From contig JAITYX010000028.1 in the NCBI GenBank assembly GCA_021018815.1, forward strand, positions 558,001-622,000: a stretch of DNA of 64,000 nt. Reading direction: 5' to 3'. Below, piece after piece: positions 1 through 12,017 of this stretch (position 1 is its first letter; each line of letters begins with the position of its first letter). A program made the translations under genes and the position numbers. The stretch is from Talinum fruticosum (taxonomy: Eukaryota > Streptophyta > Magnoliopsida > Caryophyllales > Talinaceae). The notes under the pieces were generated by a model. The model did not search any database. It was not told where the DNA came from and worked only from the letters and a program-made list of their open reading frames with translations.

Positions 1-640
1 CCTGGCGGTGCATCCACCTCAAGTCCCCCTCCTCAAGCCACTATCGCTTTGTCCTTCAATCCGAGATACTCTTCACTCCTTCAAGACTCGTCCTTCAATC
101 TATGACCAGTCAACCAAAAAACAACCCAATCTCAAATTCGAGAGCGAGCAAGATGTGCTCCTCGAAATGAAGGCCTTCGTCAAGGAGCGAGCGGGAGTTG
201 GTTGAGCTCCTCGAAGAACGACGCTCCAAATCAGCTCGGGACCCGGACATCTCGAAACATCCGAAGAGTCCTTAAGCCTCGCCAAGTCTCCGTCTCGGAG
301 AGGCGACTGAGCGAAGAGGAGGTTGCGGTGAAGCGGCTCCTTCTAAGGAGAAGGAGGAAGAAGAGAAAGAGGAAGAAGGAGAGAAGCGGGACAAAGCCGA
401 GGGATGAGGTGCTCCCGCTCCTCTACGAGAGCCGATAAGCTTAGACAGCGAGTCTAAGTGACTCGGAAGACCCTGCCGATGTTGGACGGTCGGCACCCGT
501 TAAGCCGGAGGAAGCACTCGCGCTGTGATGTTCTATGAGGATGAGCCTCTGGATGACCTTATTATGGGTCGACAACTCGGAGGCGATAACATTTCGAGAT
601 ATCCTAGTGCTACCACCACCGTGATCTTCAACGTCTTCAC
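1..640 (+). pseudogene. 3' part of extra ORF3 (Sire-L copia copy 1)
   Basis: Decayed carboxy-terminal half of the extra ORF that follows pol in this Sire-like Ty1/copia family. Its opening bases match the ORF3 of Sire-A near 11270 and of Sire-B near 23700 (proline-rich stretch, then an LLEMKAF-type helix). Residues around 300-400 encode an Arg/Lys/Glu-rich tract (RRRRKKRKRKK) that recurs at 24060-24180 and, reversed, at 33480-33560. An acidic tail (FYEDEPLDDL) follows near 530. Reading switches frame around 200 and 525, so it is not translatable as one protein. Extra ORFs after pol are known in Sire/Maximus elements and are sometimes called env-like. The function here is unknown. The basic tract resembles a nuclear or nucleic-acid-binding segment, which is inference only. 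Confidence 0.6.
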
Positions 641-1051
641 AAGCGTATCGGCGCGAGTCAACTCGAGACCGGTCCCACTCTACCATTCTAATTTCTTTTT
701 CTTGATCTTATTTTCATTTTTCTTGTCCGGACAATCAAATTGTATCAACTTGATACATTCTTCCGCATTTTGTTTTTTTTTTTTTTGTTGAAAGGCAAGA
801 GGGTGAATACTTAGAAAACTTGTTCTCTTCTTTAGGGGAGTTTTCCCACCCTCTCTTTTGTATGTTTTTTCTATTTATTTTCCGTGTTTATGTAGATGTG
901 AATGAAGTTTCGGATTTCGAGCATATTGCTTTACGAGCATGACTTCTTTACGAGTTTAAATTTGCTATTCTATTTCGCCTTGATATGTCAACTCATTTCT
1001 TTATTTTACTCGATATAAATACTCGCAATTTTTCTTCAAATGAGCTATCTC
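641..1051 (+). other. 3' noncoding region of Sire-L copy 1
   Basis: No gene. The T-rich run and the block near 787-870 (gttgaaaggcaagaggg, then ttaggggag) match the conserved 3' untranslated block at 11635-11720 and 24545-24625 in the other copies. The real polypurine tract and the first half of the LTR are missing: at about 1052 the sequence jumps into the middle of the LTR, so this copy carries a deletion of several hundred bases. Confidence 0.55.
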
Positions 1052-1756
1052 AATCCAAGTTCACTTCTCAACGGATATTTTTGAGTGACTCGGAAGAATC
1101 GTTACAATGGTCACAAAAGGACTTCCATTCGGAAGAGAGTCACAACGGCTAATCGGCTTAGTCATCTATAAATAGAAGCCAACTCTCAAGAGTTGAAGAT
1201 TGCAGAGACTTACTAGAATTATTGTCAATAAACATTACTTAAGACAAAGTCTTTGTATTCATATTCAATCTTCTATTTACAACTCCCAACTTATAATTCG
1301 TTCTTTACGAGTTGTAAAGTCTTGTAATCAGTCACATACTCTTTCATAATTTCCGAATAAGGTTCCTTGGCCGAGCTGTAAGGGTTAACTCAGCTCGGTT
1401 GTCCTTAGCTGTAAAGGTTACCTTAGCTAGGAAGTACTAGATTAGATAAGGGAACTTCGAGTCTACGAAAACTCGTAAGGAATTATTTAAGGGAGCAATT
1501 CGGTTGAGTCGGTGTCTTGTATTTTGTGGATTCAAATATTGGATTTGATTTGTGCTTGGATTAGCACTGGCCGTGGTTTTCTACCCGAGGAGGATTTCCA
1601 CGTATATCTAAGTTCACACTTTTACGAGTCCAATCTAGACTCGGATTGTCTTGATTACTTCTTTCAAGCTTTAATCTTCCAAGTTTGACAAAATTTCCTC
1701 ATCACCCTATTCACCCCCATATAGGGTGACTAAGACTCTCCAAGAGCAAACCTTTA
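1052..1756 (+). repeat. Sire-L LTR, 3' half (copy 1)
   Basis: Matches the second half of the 1.45-kb LTR seen complete at 24916-26361. It contains the TATAAATA box (1167-1174), the tttacaactcc block, the ggaagtactagat block, and the closing 'agggtgactaagactctcc...gagcaaacc'. The terminal CTTCA is changed to CTTTA at 1752-1756. The first half is deleted. The next base starts unrelated gypsy sequence. Confidence 0.85.
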
Positions 1757-3598
1757 GGAGAGATAAAAAGTAGTGAGGATTCGTTATTGAGGAAGAAGAA
1801 GGTGGCAATTCGAGTAAACAGATCGGACCGAGAGGGAGACGAGAACCAGACAAAAATGGAGAAGAAGAAGGATAGGGGCAATAGCGAGCAATGTAGCAAC
1901 GGGTAGATAGATGGAGGTGGCGAGCAAGCAAAAGGAGCGGTCGTCGACAAGTTAGAGTACGGCGGCCAACGAATGAAGGGGAACGACGGGCAAGAGAGGA
2001 AAGTGAGGGGTAGAGAGACTGAGCAAAAGGTTGAGGGAACCTTACCCGAAGCAAGAAACGAGAGTCAAGGAAGAAGAAGGAAAGGAAACGAAGCGGAAGA
2101 AAGGGAAAACCGAAAATAGAAATTGAAGCCCACTTCGGACCTCCAAACTAAAATTCTTAAAACCACTAAGAATCTAAGGTGAGTAATTCAAATTCATCCT
2201 CTAAACCTAAAATGTATTTGGTGGATAAAATTCAAAATTGATTCATGAAATTGTAAATCCTAGATTTAATTGAAGAATTTAGGGGCCTAAGTCACTAAAT
2301 TAGTATTTCACCAATATTAAAGCTTGTTGTGATTTATGTGATATTTAATTCATGATATTAGTCTTATTGAGCAGCATTAGTGATGTTTATGTTGATATTT
2401 ACATGACTTGTAAGTTGAATAGGATTAGATGGTAAAATCAGAAAATTAAACAAAAGATTTAAATGTAGACTTTTGCCTTGATTATGTTGTTGTCCAAATT
2501 TTTGTAAATTCATGAGTAGCCCGAAGTTTTTGAAACTTTTACTATAGTTTCCTGATAATTTATGAGAATTTCCTGTAAAGTTTGATATGCGTTGGACGAG
2601 TAGATTTGAATATATGAATTTTTAGTGAAAATGTGTTGTTTTGGGCGAAGTCGGTCCTTATTGAATAGTTGAGGTGAGACATGAAATTTAAGAAGCTATA
2701 TGGATATATTAAGAGATATCTAATGATTAAGAATACTTATAGAACCATAAACCACTTATACGTGATAGTACGCAATCATGAAACGATAAGTTCGTTAATT
2801 AGAAATCCTAATTGATATGTTTACTGCTATGATGTGTTTATCTTAAAATACATCGATTATAAATGATATAAGAATGTCTATATGAGTTATATTGATTGTA
2901 CTTGAGTTGGAACGTGTTTATGTGAATTGTTTGTTGTGAAGATGTTACTTATGATGCTATTAAGCATGATTTATATGAATTAAGTGTATCTTCTCGGTAG
3001 ATGTAAGTAATAAGAAAATAATAAGAAAAATAAGAAATATAAGCATGATTTATAAATCTTCTTTCCATTCGAAACTAAGATAACATAATGAATTATGATA
3101 TGAAGTAAAGAATTATGATATGAAGAAACGAATGATTATGCATGATGAACAAGAAAGAAAGAATCAATGATTTATGTGATAATGAAATACATGAATGAAC
3201 TTAAAAAGAAGAATAAGAAGAAGAATGAATCCACATTTGCATAGAAAAATAATGAAGTATGTTCTGATTGAATTCATGAGTAATTGATGTCATATGTGCC
3301 ATCTGGGTGAGTTGTTAAGTTTAATATCTTGCATGTCTTAAGAATGTATGCTATGAATGAATAGTAAACTTACGTGTGTTTGTTAATGAATTAATGTGCA
3401 AAGTGACACCGGGAGTTGGGTTTGGGTTATTCATTGGGCTCGCGGAGCTCATCACCTTACTAACATTTTCAGTACGAAGTTAAGCCTCCTAGGAGTTGCT
3501 AGTGAATATAAGTTAAGATCTTAAGTAGCCTTGGGAGTTCCTCTCGGGGAACTCCGGCATTGTAATACTCCTAGGGTGGGTTATGGGGTGGTATTACA
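1757..3598 (+). repeat. Ty3/gypsy Tekay/Del-like LTR (5' truncated)
   Basis: Long LTR of a Tekay/Del-type chromovirus. It has a GA-rich opening (1760-2100), a splice-donor-like ctaaggtgagtaa near 2178, a long AT-rich middle, an acceptor-like ttttcag near 3468, and the closing 'gggtgggttatggggtggtattaca' (ends 3598). This architecture and terminus are characteristic of Tekay/Del LTRs. Its own start is lost at the junction with the preceding copia LTR. Antisense frames at 1707-2054 are shadows of the GA-rich part. Confidence 0.7.
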
Positions 3599-3602
3599 TT
3601 GT

Positions 3603-3615
3603 AAGGTATTAGAGC
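3603..3615 (+). other. Primer-binding site, tRNA-Met type (degenerate)
   Basis: aaggtattagagc directly after the LTR end resembles the tggtatcagagc primer site complementary to initiator tRNA-Met that this lineage uses. Two or three positions have decayed. Confidence 0.55.
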
Positions 3616-3833
3616 AAGAATCCTAAGACCGAGTAGAATTTCTTAGAGTTGAGTCTAAGACTTGAGTGATTGCTTATGCAACCGAGCGAAACATGAGTAT
3701 GTGATTTTATTTATGAACTCGTGGCCCATATGTGATTGATTGAATCTTATATGATCTACATGCACATGTGCGATTCTAGTAATCTATGTGTAGTAATATA
3801 TTAAGAGTTAACAATAATCTCATAACTTGTTAG

Positions 3834-4039
3834 ATGGCTCGTGGGGAAGGAAGTGGTAGAATTCATGAGCAGAGTAACGTAACTCATCCAATTATAGACA
3901 TCAACCGTTTGATTAAATTTCGAAATTACAACCTTCCAAGCTTATGGGCACCACAAATTCTAGTGAGTTAGATGAATGGATGAGAGAGGTAGATAAAATA
4001 TTTAAGACTATGATGTGTCCCGAAAGTATAAGTTTATGG
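3834..4039 (+). pseudogene. gag: Gypsy gag amino-terminus, truncated
   Basis: Opening of a chromovirus Gag capsid protein. The ATG at 3834 starts MARGEGSGR. After a frame change around 3940 the reading gives ELDEWMREVDKIFKTMMCPE, the conserved start of plant gypsy Gag. At about 4039 it is cut by the LTR of Sire-A, and I see no continuation elsewhere in the window. The preceding 3616-3833 is untranslated leader. Confidence 0.65.
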
Positions 4040-4899
4040 GTACCACAAATCACTAGCGAGACAAGACTTACCCACTTCGAATAAGGTTGACACACCATGT
4101 CAAGGTTGTGCTGTTTCGAAACCGGAAAACTTCAACGCTACACTTAACAGTGATTTCCACCTTACTTTTCGGACATCACCGAGTTGACCGGAGCACCTTT
4201 AGGAGCCAATACCATTGCACAACGTTCACATCTCAACGGATTTTTCTAAGCGACTTAGAAGAGACTGTTACAACGGCCGATAAAGACTTATATTCATAAC
4301 CAAGACACAACGGTCACTCTTCCTAGTCTTCTATAAATAGAAGCCATTTCATAAGACTTGAAGATTGCTTGAAACTATATCTCTTAGTACAATACTCATT
4401 CAATCTTTTTCTCACAACTCCAAGTCCGTACTTAGCACTTTTCTCGAGTTGTACAGTCTTGTAATCAGTCACATACTTTTCTTATTTTCTGAGTAAGGTC
4501 CGTTGACTGAGCTGTAAAGGTTATCTCGGCTCGGTTACGTCCCTAGTTGTAAAGGTTACCTCGGTTAGGAAGTACTAGATCGGATAATGGAACTTCGAGT
4601 CTAGGAAAACTTTGTAAGGAATTGTCTACGGGAGCAATTCTAGTTGAGTCGATCCGTTGTATTTTGAGGATTCAAAATAGTGGATTTTACTTGGTGCTTG
4701 GACTAGCACTGTCCATGGTTTTCTGCCCCGGGAGGGTTTCCACGTATTTACGAGTGCATACTTTTTGAGTCTAATCTAGACTCGGATTCTACTTGTTTAT
4801 CTTTTTCAAGCTTAAATTCTCTAAGTTTGTTAAAATTTTCTCATCACCCTATTCACCTCCCCTCTAGGGTGACTTAGAGACTCTAAGAGCAAACCTTCA
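4040..4899 (+). repeat. Sire-A 5' LTR (5' truncated)
   Basis: Aligns with the last ~860 bp of the family LTR, starting at the 'aatcactagc.gagacaag' block (compare 58390). TATAAATA is at 4332-4339. The terminus is CCTTCA at 4894-4899, followed at once by the primer site. Confidence 0.85.
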
Positions 4900-4913
4900 A
4901 TTGGTATCGAGCC
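4900..4913 (+). other. Sire-A primer-binding site (tRNA-Met)
   Basis: attggtatcgagcc follows the LTR end. It equals the copia tRNA-Met primer site tggtatcagagcc with one A missing. Confidence 0.8.
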
Positions 4914-4944
4914 TAGCCTTTCAACAAGGGATCTAACAATCCAA

Positions 4945-6735
4945 ATGTCTAAAGATACGATGGCTCGGAACATCGCGAGTTCAATGAAGGCGGATCATCC
5001 ACCAAACCACTAACGTTCAAAGGATCAAACTTGGTGCACTTCAAGAAGCTACTTGGAATGCTTTCTGCTGGACTATGATGAAGATGTTTGGAACATCATC
5101 AAAGAAGGAAATTACATTCCAATGAAGATAGAAGGTACATGATATGCGCCTAAAGAAAAGTTCGAGTACCCTAATGAGGAGTCGGAGAAGTTCCGAAAGA
5201 ACTTCAAAGCGATGAACATTCCGATGTGTGCTATCAGTGAGAAGAGTACAATAGAGTGTCAACTTCGTGACATAGCTAAAGATATGTGCGACACTCTTGT
5301 CAACATATATGAAGGTACAAGCCAAGTGAAACAAGCGATGATAAGTCAATATGTTGATAAATACGAGTTGTTCAAGATGGAGCGGAAGAAAACATCACTC
5401 GGATGTTTATACGCTTCACTTGGGATTACAAACAGTTTCAAATCTTTAATCTCTCCGTAGAAAGATTTCCCACGAAGAAATGTGCGAGAAAAATTCTAAG
5501 GAGTCTACCAACGAGAAGATGGTGTCCCAAGGTGACAGCCATCGAGAAAGCTCAAAACTCTCTCAACTAAAGCCGGACGAACTAATTGGGAAGGCTGCTT
5601 ACCCATGAAATTCACCTGGAAGAAAAGGATGCCGAGGTCGGCACCAAAAAGAACATTACGCCGAAAGCCTCGGAAAGTAGAGGGAAAGTCCGCATTCTTT
5701 AAACTCGGAAGAAGATCCAATGGCACTCATTACCTGACGCTTCAAAAGGATAATGAAACACAAGAAATGGGAAAAGAGGCCAACGGAAGAGTTCTACAAG
5801 AAGGATAAAAAATAACGAGAAAGGTAAATACTCTTCTCCTTCAAAGTTATCTTTAACTAAGAACTCGGGTTTTTGAATGTGGCAGCAAAGATCACATAGT
5901 TAAGGACTATCCAAGGAGAAAGAAGAATAAAAAGAAGAAGGCTATGATGGCCACATGGAGTGATGAAGATTGAGCTGAAGAAGATGAAGATTCGATGACT
6001 CAAGCTGTTTAATGACACTAACGAGACTCAAAAGTTGAATCCGAGTCAAACTCGTACAACTCGGACACTAAGGAGACAAGTCCTCGGGAGGTAATTGAAT
6101 ACTTTCTAAAGTTCTCAAAAGTTGATTTGGCTAAATATATTTATACTTTGGAATAAAAGTCCAATTCGATTCTTCTCGGTTCAAAGAACAACTTGAGTCT
6201 CTTTCTTTTGAGAGCAACTATTTGAAATATGAATTGGAAAAATTGAGACTAACTCTAAAAGAATTCAAGACTAGTACTCAAACTAATGAGACCGAGTCCG
6301 AGTCACTCGAAGAGAAAATGAGCATCCGAAAAGAAAGCTCAATGAGTCCCAAGAGCTTGTTTTGAAATTTACTCAAGGTCAGAAAAACCTTGACTCGCTT
6401 TTAGGCTCTCAATGTGTCTCCTTCGGGAAAGAAGGACTTGGTTTTAATAAAGATGAGGAATCTAATTCCTACTCAAATCTTTTCAAAAGGATTCCGAAGC
6501 TGTGAAGTTCGGGAAGGTTGAGCATGGTCCTATTCATAAGAAGGAAAGGAGGAGCTGAGCCTAGACCAGTTTCTTGGAGAAAACCATCTCCACCTGTTTA
6601 TAAAAGATAAGATTCTCAAAAGAAAGAGACATAGACTCGGTTCTCTAGAAAGAGGACTAAGAATCGAGACCAAACCTAAAGTCATTCAAATCTGGGTTCC
6701 CAAGAGTCTTCTTCTTCAAAAATGACCACAGAAAA
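4945..6735 (+). pseudogene. gag: Sire-A gag (UBN2-type Gag, decayed)
   Basis: Gag capsid/nucleocapsid of a copia element. The ATG at 4945 (MSKDTMARN) is the likely start, 45 bases after the PBS. Recognisable blocks in order: FKGSN/LVHFKKLL (about 5015), DVWNIIKEGNYIP (about 5085), the UBN2 core (KNFKAMNIPMCAI to TSQVKQ, 5190-5335), KVTAIEKAQ and LLTHE (5535-5610), then a zinc-knuckle remnant FECGSKDHIVKDYP (about 5870-5915) in which the first and last cysteines are gone. From about 5950 to 6735 runs an acidic, then Lys-rich, helix-forming tail. The same tail is present in the gag copy at 60900-61660, so it belongs to the family. At least four frameshifts and several stops make this a pseudogene. 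Confidence 0.75.
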
Positions 6736-6787
6736 CAGAATTACTAGGTTCGTTAGAGTAAGTGAGAAGGGTTAGTGTGTTTTTGAC

Positions 6788-9700
6788 TTGCAGGTAACTC
6801 AAAAAAGGAAGAAAGGTCATTGTTACTTAGACAGTGGGTACTCACACCACATGTCAGGAGATTCAAGACCCTTTTCTAATTTAGAGGATTACAAAGGAGG
6901 CAAAGTCACTTTTGGAGATGACAGTAAGGGCAAGATAGTTAGAATTGGCAAGATTGGGAAAGGAGACAAGCCGATCGGCCTGATCTATCTTGTGAAGGGA
7001 TTGAAGTACAATTTGCTCAACATCTCTTCATTATGTGACAAAGGTCAAGAGGTAAAATTCACTCGGACCAATTGCTATATTTCCGATGCAACCACCAAAG
7101 AGACTAAGCTCTCGGGTAAGAGATCGAGGTAATACTTATACTATTCCTCTTTCCGATCCAAGTCAGAATTTATCTTGTTTAAAAGCATCATTGCATGATG
7201 ATTCTTAGACATGGCATCGTAGACTAGGTCATGTGAGCATGCATACTATCAAAAAGCTTGCATCTCATGGTTTAGTTAGGGGTTTACCTAATTATGCATT
7301 TAAGAAAGATAAAATCGTGAAGCATGCGAGAAGAGGGAAATAGGTCGGATCATCCTTCAAACCTCTCAAAGCTGTTTCCACATCCAAAGTGCTTGAATTA
7401 GTTCATATGGATTTATGTGGTGAAATCTCTGTAAAGAATCTCGGAGGTACATCATATATACTTGTGATTGTTGATGACTACTCAGGATTTACGTGGGTTT
7501 GTTTTCTCAAGAACAAAAATGAAGCTTTCAAAGAGTTCAGCAAGCTCTATAGAAAAATTAAAGTAGAGTCTTAGACTCAAATCGGAAGAATTCGAACTTA
7601 CCATAGAAGGGAGTTCGACTACTCGGAATTTACAGAGTTCACCGACAAGAATGGTGTCTTTCACAACTTATCAGCACCTAGAACCCCTCAACGGAATGGG
7701 GTAGTGGAGAGCAAGAACCACACTCTTCAAGAAATAGGAAGGACAAGGATGATTGAATGTGTTCTACCTTACTATTTCTTGGTCGAGGCGATCCACATAG
7801 TAAACTATGCACTTAACGGATGCCTCATCAAACCCATCATGAAGAAAACTCTATAAGAGCTTTACAAGGGAAAGAAGCCCAATATTTCATATTTCAAACC
7901 CTTCGAGATGTAAGTTCTTTGTTCACAACAATGGTAAGGATCACCTAACCAAGTTTGATGCTCGGTCGAGATGAAGGTATCTTTCTAGTTTACTCATCTC
8001 ACGAGTAAAGCATATCGTGGTTTTAATAAAAGAACTAACAAAGTGGAAGAAAGTATCCACGTTGTATTTAATGAGATTAATCAAGGAAAAAAAAGTGAAT
8101 CAACCTTCTCGGATCCGACACTTAGTCAAGATGATGATGATGTTGTTGAAGCTGAGCTCAAACAAAGTCAAAAGAAAGCAACTCGGAATGGGGCAGCTCA
8201 AAATATCATGACTCGGACTCAACTAGCTTAAGATCCAGCTCAGAATGCTTAAGGACAAGTAGAAGAGAAAACTCAATAAGCTCGGACTAGTGAAGATCAA
8301 CCAGTACAATCAACAAACTTTGTAAAACCGGAGAACAGGTAGAGCATTCAAATATGCTTCGAGTCACCCACTCGAGAACATTTTGTCTCACATCAACAGT
8401 GGAGTAAGAATTAGCTCTTCTTTGCAAAATCTATGTGCACTCATATCATTAAGTAAACCTAGAAATGCAGTAGAGGCCCTAAATGAACCTGAATGGGTCG
8501 AGGTCATGCAAGAGGAACTTAATCAATTTGAGAGAAACCAATCTGGACTTTGACCAAACGACCTTCCGACCAAAAAGTTATAGGAACCAAATGGGTTTTC
8601 AAGAACAAACTAGATGAGGATGGGTTGGTAGTTAGAAATAAGGCAAGACTTGTTGCTCAAGGTTACAATCAAGCAGAAGGGATTGATTATGGGGAAACCT
8701 TCGCATCGGTTGCTAAAATTGAAGCAATTAGAATCCTCTTAACATTTGCATCATGCATGAATATTAAATTGTATCAAATGGATGTCAAATGTGTTTTTCT
8801 AAATGGTTTCATTCAAGAGGAAGTCTATGTTGGGCAATCCCCTTGATTTGAAAACTCAAAATTTCCAAATCATGTTTTCAAATTGCAAAAGGCTCATTAT
8901 GATCTTAAACAAGTTCCTAGAGCTTGGTATGAAAGAATAAGCGGTTTCTTCGTTGAGAATGATTTCAAAAGAGGCCAGATTGACAAAACTCTTTTAATAA
9001 AATCCAAGGGGAGAGACTCTCTTATTGCTCAAATTTATATTGATGATATTATTTTTAGAGGTACTAATAAAAATCTATATCGAGAATTTTTGAGTTAATG
9101 AGACAGAATTGCAAATTACCATGATGGGAGAGCTCAATTTCTTTATTGGGTCCGCAAATCGGACAAGATAAAGTTGGCATCTATGTCCATCAATCCAAGT
9201 ATACCAAGGAGTTGCTCAAAAGTACAAGCTTTAAGATGCGAAACATACAGCGAACACCCATGAGTAGCAGCGAAGAAACTAGACTCATACCAAAAAGGTA
9301 AAGTAATAGATCGAAACTCTATCCACGTATAATTGGATCTTTACTATATCTCACGTCCGAGTACGCCAAACATTGTGTTTAGTGTATGTCCGTGTGCAAG
9401 ATTTCAAGCTAATCCAAAAGAATCACATCTCATTGCGGTGAAGAGAATCGTTAGATATCTTGTAGGGACTCGGAATCTAGGTCTATAGTTCTCAAGAGAC
9501 TCGGAACCGACCATAACTAGATATTCGAGATGTTGACTACGCTGGATACAAGGTTGATAGAAAGAGCACATCAGGAGCATGCCGGTTTCAGGTTAATCCT
9601 TTATATCATGACACTCAAAGAAGCATAACTCGGTTGCTCTATCAACTGCTGAAGCTGAGTACATTGCAGTTGGAGCGTGTTGTGCTCGGATTCTATAGAT

Positions 9701-9990
9701 CAAGCGAGCACTTGAAGGATCTTGGACTTTCATTCAAATCTATCCCAATCAAGTGTGATAATCATAGTGCAATCAGCATCACTAAGGATCCAGTTCAAGC
9801 ACTCAAAGACAAAACACATTGAGGTCGAGTGTCATTTTCCGAGAGACCATTATGAGAAAGGTGATATTGAACTTGAATTCATTCCTACAAAATTTTATTT
9901 AGTCGATATTTTCACTTAGCCACTTAGTGAGGATCGGTTTTGCTTTATTAGGAATGAGCTTGGAATGATTAATGCATGATTATGTGATTT
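6788..9990 (+). pseudogene. pol: Sire-A pol: protease, GAG-pre-integrase, integrase, RT, RNase H (decayed)
   Basis: Copia pol polyprotein in the order PR-INT-RT-RH that defines Ty1/copia. Protease: DSGYSHHMSGD at about 6830. GAG-pre-integrase: RLGHVSMHTIKKL at about 7210. Integrase: first Asp in HMDLCG (7405) and DDYSGFTW (7470). The second catalytic Asp block is changed (TYHRREF for the usual SDHGxEF, about 7590), and the Glu block NGVVESKNHT remains (7695). RT: IGTKWVFKNKLDEDG (8580), ARLVAQGYNQ (8645), LYQMDVKCVFLNG (8775), and an intact active-site motif YIDDIIF (9040). RNase H: ALSTAEAEYIAVGAC (9635) and DNHSAISITKDP (about 9757). Frameshifts and stops occur every few hundred bases (for example 7133, 7572, 8847, 9097). 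It would have copied the element RNA and integrated the DNA; it is inactive now. Confidence 0.85.
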
Positions 9991-10545
9991 TCTAAGTGAA
10001 ATTGTCTTGCATGATTATGTGTTATACGTTTTCTTTCATTGCCTTAATAACAATTGGGTTCGGTTGACCGAGTGAAGCCGAGCTAGGAGTTACTATGTTT
10101 TTGTGTTTTCCGAGTCACTCGGAAACTATACTTGAGTCGGACTCAATTTTTGAACAAAATGGACATCAAACTTCGAAATCATCTCTAGATAAGTGGAAAA
10201 TTTCAGAACTTTATTTTAAAATTTCACTTTCTCTCACTCCCTACCGCGCGTATCAATCGGAGAACTAGCCGTTGGGAGAAAGTCACTGGAATTCCAACCG
10301 TTAGAGAGCGAAACGTCACACCTGTCTTAGGCGATCGTTAGAGGTTTAGGTCGGACTAAATATTGAAGGACACTCGCTTTTCGTTATAAGTAGCATCCCT
10401 TTACCTTCATTTCGCTACTTTACTCTCTGTTCACTTACTCTCTTGCTTACGTCACTCTCACTCTCAAAGCTCTCAGTACTCACTCTCTTATTCTCGCTCT
10501 CTATCCTTTGAGTTCACTCTCTCTCTCACTCTAAAATCTTCGACC

Positions 10546-11560
10546 ATGTCTAAAAGAGGTCCAGCCCAAGATTTTCTAGGGTATGTGACCAAGAAACCTT
10601 ACACTAAACAACCATAAGAGGGTACCTCTAACCCATTGAAAGTGTTCGTCACCTAACACCTCACATTGGATGATGAGTCCGTGACACGTTTGTTCGTATC
10701 AATGTTTCCCTCCTCCACCGAATTTTCAAAGTTTCCTCTCTTTTCTTTAACTGCAATCCCATCCCTTTAAACGAGATTGCTGATGAGGTTTTGAGAAATA
10801 TACCAAGGAGGTCCCTAAATTACACGAAAACTTATTTGTAACTCGGATGAGGACTAAGGCTAGACTACTTTGCTTTCTTCGATGAGAACCTTCTTCTGTC
10901 ATCACTCGAGCAAAGAGAATTCTAATTCTAAGATTCTCAAAGCTCTGTTTATATCCTTTAGCGCTACGATGTGGACCTCTTCCTAGCCATTCTTAAGCAA
11001 ATCGCTATCGTGCCGACTTAATCCAAAAACTCCTCTCCCTTCCCCTTTGTAGCCCTTCTAACTGTTATCTTTAAGCAATTTAAGGTTCCCCTTCCCTCGG
11101 ACCCAAACGCGGTGTCCGAGGCTGCCATTATAGTGGGCGGGAAAGAACTTTTTGGATATGGAGTACGAGGAAATCAAGCCTGGTGTGCGGGTCTATGGGT
11201 CAGAATTAAAGTTCCCTTGACCCCCTCGTCGGACTCGAGACTTGGACTGCCCTATCTCTCCCTTCTCCACCTGGTGGTGCATCCACCTTAGAACCACCTG
11301 CTGCAGCAAGCTGTTGCTTTGTCTACTATTTTGGTAGAGAAACTCCCCTCTGTGACCGAAGAATTTTGGGGCACTCTTCATTCCTTCAAAAACGTCCTTC
11401 GAGTATGGTCATCAACTAGAAGACGGCTCGAGTCTCGAATCCGGGAGCACTAAGATCTGCTCCTTGAGATGAAAGGACTAATTAAGGACCAATAAGTCTA
11501 CCAGCGTCGGCACATTGCTCGCTCATCCACCACAAGCACCCCCAAGCACCTTCGTCTTAA
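10546..11560 (+). pseudogene. Sire-A extra ORF3 (post-pol, function unknown)
   Basis: Third ORF after a ~550-bp spacer. ATG at 10546 begins MSKRGPAQDFLGYVTKKPY and stops at a TAA after 22 codons. The reading continues in shifted frames to NSKILKALF (about 10930), EAAIIVGGKELFGYG (about 11120) and a Pro-rich block with VEKLPSV (about 11330). The same blocks occur in Sire-B (NSNILKALFDIPEGYE at 23380; VGGKEPLV near 23600). Here the Lys/Arg/Glu tract of the other copies is deleted: the text goes straight from tcttaatttc to the T-rich 3' UTR. Sire/Maximus elements often carry such an extra ORF, sometimes called env-like. I see no convincing signal peptide or transmembrane segment, so I do not call it an envelope. 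Confidence 0.55.
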
Positions 11561-12017
11561 TTTCTTTTCTTTAGTTTATTTTTTTTTCCAACATCAATCG
11601 TATCTTTTTGATGTTTTCTTCCCTATTTTGTTTTTTTTTTGATGAAATACAAGGGGGAGAAAAATAGAAAAATTGATGTTATTATGTTTAGGGGAGCTCA
11701 CCCTCTTTTTGTATATTTTATTTTTTTGTGTATATATGAATGAACTTTCTTTCTTTGAGCGAGAATCATTTCTAAGTCGATCTCTTATGTTATTACTTTT
11801 CTGCTCCGATATATCTGTTCATATTCTTGCTGAATGTGTTATCCGCATAAATATTCTTAAGTAGTGATAGTATGTGTAATGCCTTTTCTTGAGTATGAAA
11901 TACTTCACTCACTACTTTTTAATTTGATATGTTCTACTTAGTGAGAATGAAAACTCATGTTTTACACTAACAAAGTTTCTATCCGAGTGTGGAATGCCTT
12001 TCGTAAAAAGGGGAGAT
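11561..12017 (+). promoter_or_regulatory. Sire-A 3' UTR with two polypurine tracts
   Basis: No gene. Two purine-rich, plus-strand-primer-like blocks: an internal one at about 11641-11667 (gatgaaatacaagggggaga) and the terminal one at 12004-12017 (aaaaaggggagat) directly before the LTR. Sire-B has the same pair at 24554-24577 and 24903-24915. Multiple polypurine tracts upstream of the 3' LTR are a reported hallmark of Sire-lineage elements. Confidence 0.65.

Noticed and set aside
1707..2054. Minus-strand 115-codon frame
   Set aside because: Shadow of the GA-rich start of the Tekay-like LTR; Ser/Leu/Pro-rich with no motif.
10546..11560. Calling ORF3 an envelope gene
   Set aside because: No signal peptide, transmembrane segment or cleavage site is visible in any copy. 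The basic, charged tail argues against it.
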